Source: Pseudomonadota bacterium | Lineage (GTDB): Bacteria > Verrucomicrobiota > Verrucomicrobiia > Limisphaerales > SXTU01 | DNA length: 57,719 bases | Assembly: GCA_009922615.1 (NCBI GenBank) | Contig: RFVF01000028.1 | Span: 1 to 57,719, forward strand | Reading direction: 5' to 3' | In this document: piece by piece, positions 38,685 to 47,350 of the stretch | Position numbering within the stretch: position 1 is the first letter of the stretch | Layout of the letters: the number at the start of each line of letters is the position of its first letter | Program-made: the position numbers and the translations under genes | Notes under the pieces: model-generated | What the model was told of the DNA's origin: nothing | Database searches by the model: none | What the model saw: only the letters and a program-made list of their open reading frames with translations

Positions 38685-39371
38685 ATGAACTCAGAACCCA
38701 TCATCGCCACCTACTCCATCGTTGCGTTCGCTCCGGCCACCGGCGACCTCGGCGTCGCCGTGCAGAGCAAGTTCTTCGGCGTCGGGACGGTTGTGCCGTG
38801 GGCGCGTGCAGGGGTCGGCGCGATTGCCACGCAGTCCTCGGCCAACATCACCTACGGCCCGCGCGGACTCGACCTCCTTGCCAACGGCAGCACTCCGGAA
38901 CAAGCCGTCCGCCTGCTCACCGAGACCGACGACGGTCGCGACAGCCGCCAGCTAGGCATCGTGGACGCCAAGGGCCGCGCTGCCAGCCACACCGGCGCGA
39001 AATGCAACGCTTGGGCCGGCCATATCGTGCGCCCGAACTTCGCGGTGCAGGGCAACATCCTCGCTGGCGAAGCCGTGGTGACAGCGATGGCCGCCGCCTA
39101 CGAAAAGGCGCAGTCCGTCGCGGACAGTGAACTAGCCGACTGGCTCGTTGCAGCACTGCATGCTGGGGAAGGGCAGGGCGGGGATATTCGTGGTCGCCAA
39201 TCCGCCGCGCTGCTCGTCGTGCGCGAAAAAGGCGGCTACGGCCGCGCCACCGACCGCTACATCGACGTGCGCGTGGACGACCATCCGGACCCGAACGTCG
39301 AGCTGTCGCGTCTGCTCGAAATCCACAAACGCTTTTACCCGAGCCTCCACCGCAGTCGTCCCGTGCGCTGA
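38685..39371 (+). CDS. DUF1028 family protein
   Basis: 228 residues from ATG 38685, preceded by GAGGAAAG four bases away, a good ribosome binding site that decides the start over 38622. TYSIVAFAPATGDLGVAVQSKFF near the N-terminus, split here as TYSIVAFAP and GDLGVAVQSKFFGVG, and RQLGIVDAKGRAASHTG mark DUF1028, an Ntn-hydrolase-like fold of unknown reaction. Further segments are QGNILAGEAVV and DIRGRQSAALLVV, ending in the HPDPNVELSRLLEIH helix. Full family length. The stop codon shares one base with the next gene's ATG (TGATG), so translation is coupled. Confidence 0.9.
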   Translation: MNSEPIIATYSIVAFAPATGDLGVAVQSKFFGVGTVVPWARAGVGAIATQSSANITYGPRGLDLLANGSTPEQAVRLLTETDDGRDSRQLGIVDAKGRAASHTGAKCNAWAGHIVRPNFAVQGNILAGEAVVTAMAAAYEKAQSVADSELADWLVAALHAGEGQGGDIRGRQSAALLVVREKGGYGRATDRYIDVRVDDHPDPNVELSRLLEIHKRFYPSLHRSRPVR

Positions 39372-39889
39372 TGGCCGCGCCCGTCGAGCCAACGTTGCCC
39401 AAGCGCATCGCCCTACGGCTGGCGCGCGCGGCTTTGATTACAGTTGCCGTGCTGGCATTGCTGTCCTTCACTTCCGCCATGCCCGCAAACCTTGGTCTCA
39501 CCGGCGGCAAGCTGGCCCAATGTCCTGACTCTCCCAACTGCGTCAGCAGCCTCGCGACGGACCCGCGCCACGCCATCGCCCCGTTTGCACTCGACCGCCC
39601 GCCCGGCGCGGCGAAGGAGGAACTGCGCGCGGCCATCGCCCAATTGCCGCGCTCCAAGTTAATCTCCGAGACGGACAACTATCTGCACTTCGAGTGCCGC
39701 AGCCTTGTCTTCCGCTTCGTGGACGACGTGGAGTTTCACCTCGATGCCGCTACGAAAACCATCCACGTCCGCTCCGCCTCGCGCGTCGGGCACAGTGACC
39801 TTGGCGTGAACCGCCGCCGCGTCGAGGCCATCCGCGCGCTGTTGCCAGCGGCGATGCGCCAAGCGCCGTCGGCTTCGCCCGCGCGTTGA
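39371..39889 (+). CDS. DUF1499 family protein
   Basis: 172 residues. One N-terminal membrane helix or signal (ALITVAVLALLSFTSA) precedes the DUF1499 domain, recognised by LAQCPDSPNCVSSLATD with its two cysteines, HAIAPFAL, then FRFVDDVEFHLDAATKTIHVRSASRVGHSDLGVNR in parts. DUF1499 proteins are small, often envelope-bound and of unknown function. The ATG overlaps the DUF1028 stop by one base. The last residues (PAAMRQAPSASPAR) look disordered. Confidence 0.9.
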   Translation: MAAPVEPTLPKRIALRLARAALITVAVLALLSFTSAMPANLGLTGGKLAQCPDSPNCVSSLATDPRHAIAPFALDRPPGAAKEELRAAIAQLPRSKLISETDNYLHFECRSLVFRFVDDVEFHLDAATKTIHVRSASRVGHSDLGVNRRRVEAIRALLPAAMRQAPSASPAR

Positions 39890-39920
39890 CGCGGCCCCGG
39901 CTCGGCGTTTTACTTTCGGT

Positions 39921-42900
39921 GTGAAGCCCATTTTCCGTTTGCCGCTGCTCGTCTTGTTTGGTGCTTTCCACACGCACGTTGCCTTTGCGCAAGTCGTCAA
40001 CCGTCCGCCAGTGCCGGAATGGATTGCGGCAACGGAGGCGCGAACGAACCAGCCCGTTCGCTTCCTCAAGGAATTCGTTGCGCCGCCGACCTTGCTCAAA
40101 TCCGTCCTGCTCGGAGCCGCCGAGGGAATCGCCGAGGTTTCGCTCAACGGTCAGCGCGTCGGGGATTATTCCGGCGCGGCCAAGGCCGCCGGCTTCGACG
40201 TGACTGCTCGCATCAAACCCGGCCAGACAAATCTCCTCGTCGTGCATGTGGTCAGTCCGACCAACGCCGCCGCGCTGGCATTGCTCTTGGAATTGAATGC
40301 CGACTTGTCACGGCAAAGTTGGCTCATTTCCGACGCAACGTGGCGAACGATGACGTTGCCACAAAATATGCCAAGGCCGCCGGTCAGAGCGTCTGACTAT
40401 TTGCAGGCCAAGCCCGCGCGCAGCCTCGGTCGCGCCGACGCCCGCGCGGGGGTGAATCCCTTCTCAGCGGACAAGGCAATCGACTCCTACAACAGTTGGA
40501 AGCTCGCTGCTGGCGCAGGGCAGGCGACGGACCCCGCCACGTTCACGCTCCTGCCGGGCTTCAAGGCCGAACTGGTCCGCAGTGCGCTGCCGGAGGAAGG
40601 CTCGTGGATTGCACTGGCCTTCGACCCGCAGGGCCGCCTCACGCTGGCGCGAGAGAAGAAGGGGTTGCTGCGGCTCACCCTGGATTCCGCCGGCGTCGCG
40701 AAAGTCGAAGTCATCAACGACACGCTGCTCGAATGCCGTGGCCTGCTCTACGCCCACGGCGCGCTCTACGCGAACGCGAACAACTCTAAGACCCTCGTCC
40801 GCCTGCGCGACACCAAGGGCACTGGCCAATTGGACGAGACCACCGAGCTGCTCAAGACCGAGGGCGGCGTCGGCCACGGGCGCAACCACCTGAAGCTCGG
40901 GCCGGACGGCTGGCTGTGGATTGCGAACGGCAACAACGTCCACTTGCCCAAGAACCTTTCCACAAACTCGCCGCTGCGGAACTTCGCGCACGACCGTCTC
41001 ATCCCGTGCCCGTGGGACGCGGGCATGTTCGATGGCGACGTGCTGCTGCCCGCCGGCCATATCCTCCGCATGAAGCCCGACGGCAGCGAGGTGCAGCTCT
41101 GGGCCGGCGGCCTGCGCAACCCGCTCGATGTCGCCTTCAACGAGCACGGCGACCTCTTCACCTTCGATGCCGACATGGAGTGGGACGTGGGCTGCCCGTG
41201 GTATATGCCCAACCGCGTGCTGCACGTCGTGCCCGGCGCGGACTACGGCTGGCGGCGCGGCACCGGGCGCTGGCCCGCGTGGTATCCCGACACGCTGCCC
41301 AGCGTGGTGGACATCGGCCTCGCGTCGCCCACTGGCGTCATCTTCGGCCATGGCGCGAAGTTCCCGGCGAAGTATCAAAAAGCCCTCTTCCTCTGCGACT
41401 GGGCCTACGGGCGCATCCTCGCGGTGCACATGACGCCGCAAGGCGCGAGCTACACCGGCACGAGCGAACTCTTCGTCGGTGGCCGCCCGATGAACGTGAC
41501 CGACGCGTGTATCGGCCCGGATGGGGCGATGTGGTTCACGACGGGAGGAAGAGGGACGCAGTCGGGGTTGTATCGGGTGACGGCAGTAAAAGAGGAGAAA
41601 ATCATCAACCCGGCGAGCATTGTTGCAGCCGAGGACTCGCTCCAAGGTTTGGTAGTCGGAGGCGAATACATGGCTCCGGGCCAATTTCAGGACTTCATTG
41701 AACGCGTCCGACTTTTGCTGGTGCGGCGAGTGATTGCAGAATCGACACCTGGAGGAAGTTTCACAGTGGAGAGCGCCACGTCGAAGGCCTTACAAGCGTT
41801 GGAGTCGCCTTTCCCTTGGATTCGCCAAGCAGCCAGCTCCGCCATACAGCGACTGCCCATCCAAGCTTGGCAACGCGAGATTATGTCGGCGACCAACCAG
41901 ACTACTTTCCTACTCGGAGGCCTGGCCCTTGCTCGTGGTAGTCTTCAACAAACCAAGGACAAGTTATTGAGTCGCTTATTCCTAGAACGCGTTACTCAAG
42001 AAACCTCCCAGGTTGCCGCCCTTCGCGTCCTTGCCCTCACCTTCATCCGCCTGGGCCCGCCCGATGAAGCCCAACGTCAGGCCAGTTTGAAATGGCTTGA
42101 GCCGCTCTACCCGAACGCCAGCCAGCGCGTGAACCAGATGCTCGTCGAGCTACTGGTCTATCTACGCTCGCCGCAGGTCATCGCCAAGACCGTCCCGCTG
42201 CTGCGCGCCGCGACCGCGAGCGAGGACTTGCTGCTCTACCCGTTCTACCTCCGCTACGCCCGCGACGGCTGGACGCCCGACGCCCGACGCGCCGTTTTCG
42301 ACGCGCTCGACCGCGCTGAGCGCCTGCCCGGCGGCCGCACCTACTTCACGTCCGTCGCGAACGTCCGCAAGGAACTCCTCGCCTCGCTCACGCCGGAGGA
42401 GCGCGTCGCGCTCGGTAGTAGGGCAGCCGTCCCGGCTGCCGGTTCTACGGGCGTCCAGCCCGCGAATCGAGGGACTGCAGCCGGGACGGCTGCCCCACAA
42501 CCGCCGCGCTTCGTAAAAGACTGGAAGCTCGCCGACCTCGAACCCCGCCTCGCCGAAGTCGGCAAGGGCCGCAGCTACGAGGGCGCGCGCTCCGCGCTGC
42601 TCACCGCGCAATGCGTCCACTGCCACCGCGTCAGCAACGACCCGGCGTTTCCGAACAGCGTCATCGGCCCGGAGCTGCTGGCCGTCGGCGCTCGCTTCAG
42701 CCGGCGCGATTTGCTCTTCCACATTCTCGAACCCAGCGCCGTGATCGACGAAAAATTCCGTCAAACTCGCTTGCTCCTGAAGGACGGCGACGACGTGAGC
42801 GGCATGGTAGAACGCGAGGCGGACGGGAAGCTATTCGTCCGCCCCAGCCCGCTGGAGGAGAAGCTCATCGAAGTGGCCGTGTCCAACGTCCGCGAGCGTC

Positions 42901-43025
42901 GCCTCTCCGAAGTCTCGCCCATGCCCAGCGGCCTGCTCAACAGCCTGCGCCTCGACCAAATCCTCGACCTCCTCGCCTACCTCGAAGCCGGCGGCGACGC
43001 GAAGCACCGGAATTTCCAGCCGTGA
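39921..43025 (+). CDS. PVC-type membrane-bound dehydrogenase / heme-binding protein
   Basis: 1034 residues from GTG 39921, starting with a signal peptide (PIFRLPLLVLFGAFHTHVAFA). A carbohydrate-binding-like domain (about 45-150) comes first. A six-bladed propeller of the PQQ/sorbosone-dehydrogenase-like type (TIGR02604 as I recall, about 205-560; GRNHLKLGPDGWLWIANG, GYGWRRG-type here YGWRRGTGRWPAWYP) follows. Then come HEAT-like helices and a C-terminal c-type heme domain (CVHCHRVSNDP, near 893-897), with ELLAVGARFSRRDLLFHIL. Such proteins probably oxidise sugars in the periplasm. An 81-bp palindromic insertion (42418-42498) adds a low-complexity linker before the heme domain, and a patch at about 41540-42000 has lower GC and different codon use. 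Confidence 0.92.
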   Translation: MKPIFRLPLLVLFGAFHTHVAFAQVVNRPPVPEWIAATEARTNQPVRFLKEFVAPPTLLKSVLLGAAEGIAEVSLNGQRVGDYSGAAKAAGFDVTARIKPGQTNLLVVHVVSPTNAAALALLLELNADLSRQSWLISDATWRTMTLPQNMPRPPVRASDYLQAKPARSLGRADARAGVNPFSADKAIDSYNSWKLAAGAGQATDPATFTLLPGFKAELVRSALPEEGSWIALAFDPQGRLTLAREKKGLLRLTLDSAGVAKVEVINDTLLECRGLLYAHGALYANANNSKTLVRLRDTKGTGQLDETTELLKTEGGVGHGRNHLKLGPDGWLWIANGNNVHLPKNLSTNSPLRNFAHDRLIPCPWDAGMFDGDVLLPAGHILRMKPDGSEVQLWAGGLRNPLDVAFNEHGDLFTFDADMEWDVGCPWYMPNRVLHVVPGADYGWRRGTGRWPAWYPDTLPSVVDIGLASPTGVIFGHGAKFPAKYQKALFLCDWAYGRILAVHMTPQGASYTGTSELFVGGRPMNVTDACIGPDGAMWFTTGGRGTQSGLYRVTAVKEEKIINPASIVAAEDSLQGLVVGGEYMAPGQFQDFIERVRLLLVRRVIAESTPGGSFTVESATSKALQALESPFPWIRQAASSAIQRLPIQAWQREIMSATNQTTFLLGGLALARGSLQQTKDKLLSRLFLERVTQETSQVAALRVLALTFIRLGPPDEAQRQASLKWLEPLYPNASQRVNQMLVELLVYLRSPQVIAKTVPLLRAATASEDLLLYPFYLRYARDGWTPDARRAVFDALDRAERLPGGRTYFTSVANVRKELLASLTPEERVALGSRAAVPAAGSTGVQPANRGTAAGTAAPQPPRFVKDWKLADLEPRLAEVGKGRSYEGARSALLTAQCVHCHRVSNDPAFPNSVIGPELLAVGARFSRRDLLFHILEPSAVIDEKFRQTRLLLKDGDDVSGMVEREADGKLFVRPSPLEEKLIEVAVSNVRERRLSEVSPMPSGLLNSLRLDQILDLLAYLEAGGDAKHRNFQP
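42418..42498. repeat. 81-bp palindromic repeat inserted in frame in a coding region
   Basis: A 22-base arm (42418-42439, beginning gtagggcagccgtc) recurs as its reverse complement at 42477-42498 with a single mismatch, around a 37-base centre. Total length is 27 codons, with no stop, so the host reading frame stays open and gains SRAAVPAAGSTGVQPAN-type residues. The structure is like a REP element or a very small MITE. Confidence 0.9.
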
Positions 43026-43197
43026 GGACAGGCCATGGGCGGCTTCGTGCCTGAGCAGTTCGGCACGCCCCCTATCGCCGCATAAAGCCGGCCCTCCTCC
43101 GCCGCACGCCACCGCGTTCGGAGAAGCGTTCGCCCCGACAATGACCGAATTCTTTTTTGCTGAGTTCATGGACCACATCCACGCAAGATGTCGGGAC

Positions 43198-44100
43198 ATG
43201 AAACACGTTGTTGCTTGGTTGGCTGTTGGGTGTTTTGGGCTGAGCGCTGCCGTCGCCGATGAGGCAGCGGTGGCAGCGGCCTTGCGGGCGCTGGGCGGGC
43301 AGGTCACGGAAACGGCCGGCGCGGTGACGAAAGTTTCTTTCAAGGATTGCTCCAAACTGGGCGAGGCGGAGTTCAAGCGGATCGGGCAGCTCAAGTCGCT
43401 GAAGAGTCTCACGCTTTACGGCCAGTGCCACGGGCTCACGGATGCGACGCTCGCACACCTCGCCGGGCTGACCGCGTTGGAGGAGCTGGGCACCGATGGC
43501 ATTCAGGTCACGGACGCGGGCTTGAAGCATTTGGCGAACCTGCCGAATTTGCGTTCTGCGTCCTTTTTCCACATTGCGTTTCCCGACAAAGGTTTTACCG
43601 GCGCGGGGTTCGCGGCATTCAAGACCTTGCCCAAGCTAGAGCGGCTCACGGTGGCCGGCACGCCGTTCAACGATCTGGGCATGGCGGCCGTGGCTGAGCT
43701 GACGCAGCTCAAGGAGTTCCGCACCTGGCACACGTATCAGACGCAGGCGGGTAACGAGTCGTTGCTCAAGCTCACGGGTGTGCGCACGCTCTATCTCGGC
43801 CAGCGTTTGCGCCAGTATAATGGCAAACCGAATGCGTTGAGTCTCGATGACCGCACGCTGGCGACGCTGGCCAAGATGAAGTCGTTGGAATCGCTGACCC
43901 TCGACGAAGTTCGCCTCACGCACGCCGGGTTGGTGCAGCTCAAGGCGCTACCGAATTTGAAGAAACTTGCCCTGTTGCGCACGGACATCGCCGAGGCGGA
44001 GGTCGCGAAGCTCAACGCGGATTTGCCGGGCGTGAGCATCGAGTTCAAGCCCTTGACGGACGAGGAGCGGAAGAAGCTTGAGGGAATGCTGAAGCCGTAG
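43198..44100 (+). CDS. Secreted leucine-rich-repeat protein
   Basis: 300 residues from ATG 43198, chosen because it begins a signal peptide (MKHVVAWLAVGCFGLSAAVA); the upstream ATG at 43141 does not. At least six leucine-rich repeats of about 24 residues follow: LKSLKSLTLYGQCHGLTDAT, LTALEELGTDGIQVTDAGLK, LPNLRSASFFHIAFPDKGF, LPKLERLTVAGTPFNDLGM, MKSLESLTLDEVRLTHAGL and LPNLKKLALLRTDIAEAEV. The protein is likely a curved binding scaffold outside the cytoplasm, with no enzymatic motif. Partner unknown. Confidence 0.88.
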   Translation: MKHVVAWLAVGCFGLSAAVADEAAVAAALRALGGQVTETAGAVTKVSFKDCSKLGEAEFKRIGQLKSLKSLTLYGQCHGLTDATLAHLAGLTALEELGTDGIQVTDAGLKHLANLPNLRSASFFHIAFPDKGFTGAGFAAFKTLPKLERLTVAGTPFNDLGMAAVAELTQLKEFRTWHTYQTQAGNESLLKLTGVRTLYLGQRLRQYNGKPNALSLDDRTLATLAKMKSLESLTLDEVRLTHAGLVQLKALPNLKKLALLRTDIAEAEVAKLNADLPGVSIEFKPLTDEERKKLEGMLKP

Positions 44101-44173
44101 AACAGCCGGTTGCTCGGGCAGTTGAGCCGTGCGGCGGGACCGGCTGCGCGCCGGGTGTGCTTGCTGAATGGGG

Positions 44174-44719
44174 TCAGCCCAGCCCGAGAATTTTCCGGCC
44201 TTCCGCTGAGATCATGGACTGGTGCCATGGCGGGTCCCAGACGACTTCCACGCTCGCATCTTCGACGCCGTTCAGAGAAAGAATTTTCTGCTGTGCATCG
44301 CGGGCGATGGTGGGGCCCATGCCACAACCGGGCGCGGTGAGCGTCATCTTCACGAAGACTTTGCGCCCACCGGTCGGCAGCTCTTCGATGCCCATGTCAT
44401 ACACCAGGCCAAGGTCCACGATGTTGACAGGGATTTCCGGATCGAAGCAGGTTTTGAGCACAGCCCAAACGGCCTGCTCGGAGACGGATTGCAGGGCAGG
44501 GGAGGCGGGCGTCGTGGCCGGCTCAGGCGTGAGGCCTAGCGCGTCGGCATCGCGGCCGTCGATCCGAAACAATCCGCCCATGCTGTGGACGGTGTAGGTG
44601 CCGCCGAGCGTTTGGACAATGTCCACGGGCGTGGCGGTCTTCAAAGTAACCTCGGTGCCAACGGGAATTTGGATGGCCGCGCAATCGCGGCTGAGTTTGA
44701 TGGTCGTGCCTGCGCTCAT
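44174..44719 (-). CDS. sufT: Fe-S cluster assembly protein SufT-like
   Basis: 181 residues from ATG 44719. The much longer open frame to 45364 runs antisense through the MoaD-like gene and is not credible. The N-terminal 70 residues (IKLSRDCAAIQIPVGTEVTL, GGTYTVHSMGGLFRI) are the SufT-specific domain. The rest is a MIP18/PaaD-like domain: VWAVLKTCFDPEIPVNIVDLGLVYD, KMTLTAPGCGMGP with the conserved Cys, VEVVWDPPWHQSMIS. SufT helps mature iron-sulfur proteins, mostly under high demand. No other suf genes are in the window. It diverges from the ubiquitin-like/propeller pair. Confidence 0.92.
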   Translation of the reverse strand: MSAGTTIKLSRDCAAIQIPVGTEVTLKTATPVDIVQTLGGTYTVHSMGGLFRIDGRDADALGLTPEPATTPASPALQSVSEQAVWAVLKTCFDPEIPVNIVDLGLVYDMGIEELPTGGRKVFVKMTLTAPGCGMGPTIARDAQQKILSLNGVEDASVEVVWDPPWHQSMISAEGRKILGLG

Positions 44720-44987
44720 GCGGCGGGAATATGCTACTACGCCGCCCAAGCTCCAAGCTCCAAAGTCAGTCGCATCTCCGGGTTTCGGAGGGGGCTGGAG
44801 TCCATGCCGGGAAGTTGGTGGGCCGGGAAATTTATGCGATCGGGTTTGAAGGTCAGACTTAAAGCTCACACTCAGAATGCTGGCCTTCCTATATCCCTGC
44901 CTGCGTTGCGCGTCTGACAAAAGTTTTGACGCCCGGTCCAGTCGGCGATTTAGTTTTCCCCATGCAGCAACCGTCCTTCTGTCCGGC

Positions 44988-45275
44988 ATGAAACGCGCCG
45001 CCCAGATCACGGTCTTTGTTCCCGGTCCGCTGCGGGAATGCTGTGCGGGAGCGGCGGAATTGTCCCTCACCGCCGCGAACGTGCGGGCCGCACTGGCCGA
45101 GCTGGAGCGCACGCGCCCCGCGCTCCACCGCAGTGTTTGCGACGAGACCGGAGCCGTCCGTCGCCACATCAATCTGTTCGTCAACGAACAACACATGCGG
45201 GACTGCAACGGGCTGGATACGCCGCTCTCCTCTGGCGATACTGTCGTCATCCTGCCCGCCGTCTCGGGAGGGTAA
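44988..45275 (+). CDS. Ubiquitin-like MoaD/ThiS family protein
   Basis: 95 residues from ATG 44988 (the in-frame ATG at 44877 gives an unlikely extension). It has the beta-grasp pattern of MoaD/ThiS: ITVFVPGPLRECCAG, VRAALAELERTRPALH, HINLFVNEQHMRDCNGLDTP, and it ends in VVILPAVSGG with the C-terminal Gly-Gly needed for adenylation and thiocarboxylation. In known pathways such proteins carry sulfur for molybdopterin, thiamin or cysteine. None of those genes, nor an E1-like ThiF/MoeB, is nearby. The last codons (GGGAGG) also form the ribosome binding site of the propeller gene five bases downstream. Confidence 0.9.
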   Translation: MKRAAQITVFVPGPLRECCAGAAELSLTAANVRAALAELERTRPALHRSVCDETGAVRRHINLFVNEQHMRDCNGLDTPLSSGDTVVILPAVSGG

Positions 45276-45280
45276 ACACC

Positions 45281-46393
45281 ATGGCAAATCGTATCATCCT
45301 TACCATCGGCACCAAGAAGGGCTTGTTCGTCGCCGAATCCTCGTCGGCCCGCGAGCGCTTCCAATTACGCGGCCCGTTCGGCTCGGGCGTGTCCGTGTAT
45401 TCCGCGCTCGTAGACTCACGCGGCACGCCCCGCATCTACGCTTCGAGTTGCAACCCCTTCTTCGGGATGAAGGTGCTGCGTTCGACCGATCTGGGCCGGA
45501 CTTTCAAGCAAACCAAAGCTGCGCCCGCCTTCCCCAAGGACGATGGCCGCGCACTGGCCAACATCTGGTCGCTCGTTCCCGGCGATGGCAAAAAAGAGCT
45601 TTGGTGCGGCGTCGAACCGGCCGCGTTGTTTCACAGCTCGGATGGCGGCGACTCCTGGGAACTGGTCCCCGGCATCAGCAATCACGAGCACGCCCGCAAA
45701 TGGCATCCCGGCAACGGCGGCCTTTGCATGCACACCATCGTGCGCGATGGCCAGCGCATGCACTTGGGCATCTCGACCGGCGGCCATTACCTCAGCGAGG
45801 ACGGCGGCCAGACTTTTGCGGCCTCCAACAAGGGAGTTGGCGCGGGCTTCGTGCCCGATCCGTATCCCGAGTTTGGCCAATGCGTGCACAAGATCGCCCG
45901 GCACAAGGATGCGCCCGGCCGGCTCTACATGCAGAACCACGGCGGCTGGTCCGAGTGGTCCGGCCCCGGCGGCCCGCGGCCCGGCATCGGCGTGTTGCGC
46001 AGCGACGATCACGGCAAGTCCTGGCACTCCATCGCCAAAGGCCTGCCGTCTGATTTTGGATTCCCCATCGTCGTCCACCCGCACGACCCGGACGTCGTTT
46101 ACGTCGCGCCGCTCGAACCGATGACGCGCACCTGTCCCGGCGGAGCACCCGCCATCTGGCGCAGCGAAAACGGCGGCAACTCCTGGCGCAAGCTCACCAA
46201 GGGCCTGCCGAAAAAAGAGAGTTTCTTCACCATCCTGCGCGATGGCATGGATGTGGATGAATTGAAGTCCCCCGCGCTCTATTTCGGCACCACCACCGGC
46301 CAGCTCTGGATCGGCCGCGATGGTGGCGAACAATGGGACTGTCTCTTCGATTCACTCCCGCCCATTCACTGCGTGAAGGTCGCGGCGGTGTGA
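45281..46393 (+). CDS. Asp-box (BNR) beta-propeller protein paired with the MoaD-like gene
   Basis: 370 residues from ATG 45281, preceded by GGGAGG. No signal peptide, so probably cytoplasmic. At least six Asp-box motifs are visible: RSTDLGRTFKQT, SSDGGDSWELV, SEDGGQTF, RSDDHGKSWHSI, RSENGGNSWRKL and GRDGGEQWDCL. The N-terminus ILTIGTKKGLFVAESS is typical of this propeller family, often annotated as exo-alpha-sialidase or glycosyl hydrolase, but the arginine triad of sialidases is not obvious. I recall the MoaD-like/propeller adjacency in other bacteria as well. The spacing suggests translational coupling and a joint function, so far unassigned. Confidence 0.9.
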   Translation: MANRIILTIGTKKGLFVAESSSARERFQLRGPFGSGVSVYSALVDSRGTPRIYASSCNPFFGMKVLRSTDLGRTFKQTKAAPAFPKDDGRALANIWSLVPGDGKKELWCGVEPAALFHSSDGGDSWELVPGISNHEHARKWHPGNGGLCMHTIVRDGQRMHLGISTGGHYLSEDGGQTFAASNKGVGAGFVPDPYPEFGQCVHKIARHKDAPGRLYMQNHGGWSEWSGPGGPRPGIGVLRSDDHGKSWHSIAKGLPSDFGFPIVVHPHDPDVVYVAPLEPMTRTCPGGAPAIWRSENGGNSWRKLTKGLPKKESFFTILRDGMDVDELKSPALYFGTTTGQLWIGRDGGEQWDCLFDSLPPIHCVKVAAV

Positions 46394-46432
46394 AGCAAGT
46401 TAGCGCCGTCCGAGCTGACGCTTGGGATGCGG

Positions 46433-47182
46433 TTACGGCTTCGCCGGCTCCGCGTTCCAGACCTTGATATCGTCGAAGAAGCCGTCCTTGCCGGCGACGC
46501 CGAGTTCAATCTTGGATTTCGTGGCGTGCGCGATGCCGGAGGATTTGAGGTAGCCCGCAGGCTTGCCATCAATCGTCACACGCATTTCATCACCGACGGT
46601 CTCGACGACGAGGTTATACCACTTGCCGGCTTCAAGTTTCGCGGGATAGGTGGCCGTGCGGCCGACGAGGAGTTTGGCGCGCTCGGCCTTCTTGTTGGGG
46701 TCCTTGTTCATCTCGTAGATGTCGTTGCGCATCGTGCCATCGCGCTCGTCGATCATCGTCACCCCATTGAGACGGACCTGCGCCCGGCAGAGATGGCCAT
46801 AGTGCGCGCCGGTGTATTTGCGGTCATCGAACTCCACGTCGATCATCGTCGCACCCTCGAACTTGATCTTCACCTCCACCACGCTGTCCTTCGTCGGCAC
46901 TTCCAGGCCATACACAGCGGCGTGCGCGGTGACGGCGGGTTTGCCATCGGCGGCGGGGATGTTCTTGTCGCGCGTCTGCGTGCCCTTGAGCGTGCCCTTC
47001 TCGAAAGTGAACGTGTCCACCACGCGATGCCAGCGTTTGTCGTGCTCTGCGCCCTCGAAATCATCCGCGAAGAGCAACTCCTTCTTCTGCGCGATGGATT
47101 TGGCGGGAATCGGCGGCGGCTCCGCAGCGAAAGCAGTCGCGGTGGCCAGCAACGTGAGGGCGAACAAAGGACGCATAGTCAT
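46433..47182 (-). CDS. Exported DUF1080-like/LamG-type domain protein
   Basis: 249 residues with a signal peptide (TMRPLFALTLLATATAFAAE). The body is a concanavalin-like jelly roll: KKELLFADDFEGAEHDKRWH near residue 33, GKWYNLVVETVGDEMRVTIDG near 195 and GVAGKDGFFDDIKVWNAEP at the end. This pattern fits 3-keto-disaccharide hydrolase/DUF1080-type proteins, frequent partners of PVC dehydrogenase-like proteins, although the family assignment at this identity is tentative. It lies 168 bases downstream of the double-ThuA giant on the same strand and may serve the same sugar pathway. Confidence 0.8.
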   Translation of the reverse strand: MTMRPLFALTLLATATAFAAEPPPIPAKSIAQKKELLFADDFEGAEHDKRWHRVVDTFTFEKGTLKGTQTRDKNIPAADGKPAVTAHAAVYGLEVPTKDSVVEVKIKFEGATMIDVEFDDRKYTGAHYGHLCRAQVRLNGVTMIDERDGTMRNDIYEMNKDPNKKAERAKLLVGRTATYPAKLEAGKWYNLVVETVGDEMRVTIDGKPAGYLKSSGIAHATKSKIELGVAGKDGFFDDIKVWNAEPAKP

Positions 47183-47350
47183 GCGGCGACACTAAAACAT
47201 CGCTACGGAGAAGCAACGCCGTTCCGATTGGCCATCCCCGCATGGAGTCCTGCCTTCAGACGGCAACGCGTCCGAACTAACCCCAGCCGCTCCGCGCGCA
47301 AGTGCACATTGCCCGCCCGCCTCGTCGCTAAAGCCGGGGCTCCGTGCGCT

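Noticed and set aside
44720..45364. N-terminal extension of the sufT frame
   Set aside because: It runs antisense through the MoaD-like gene and adds nonsense-like residues; SufT homology starts at 44719.
45281..46393. Calling the propeller a sialidase
   Set aside because: Asp boxes alone do not show sialidase activity; the arginine triad and the FRIP motif are not seen, and no export signal is present.
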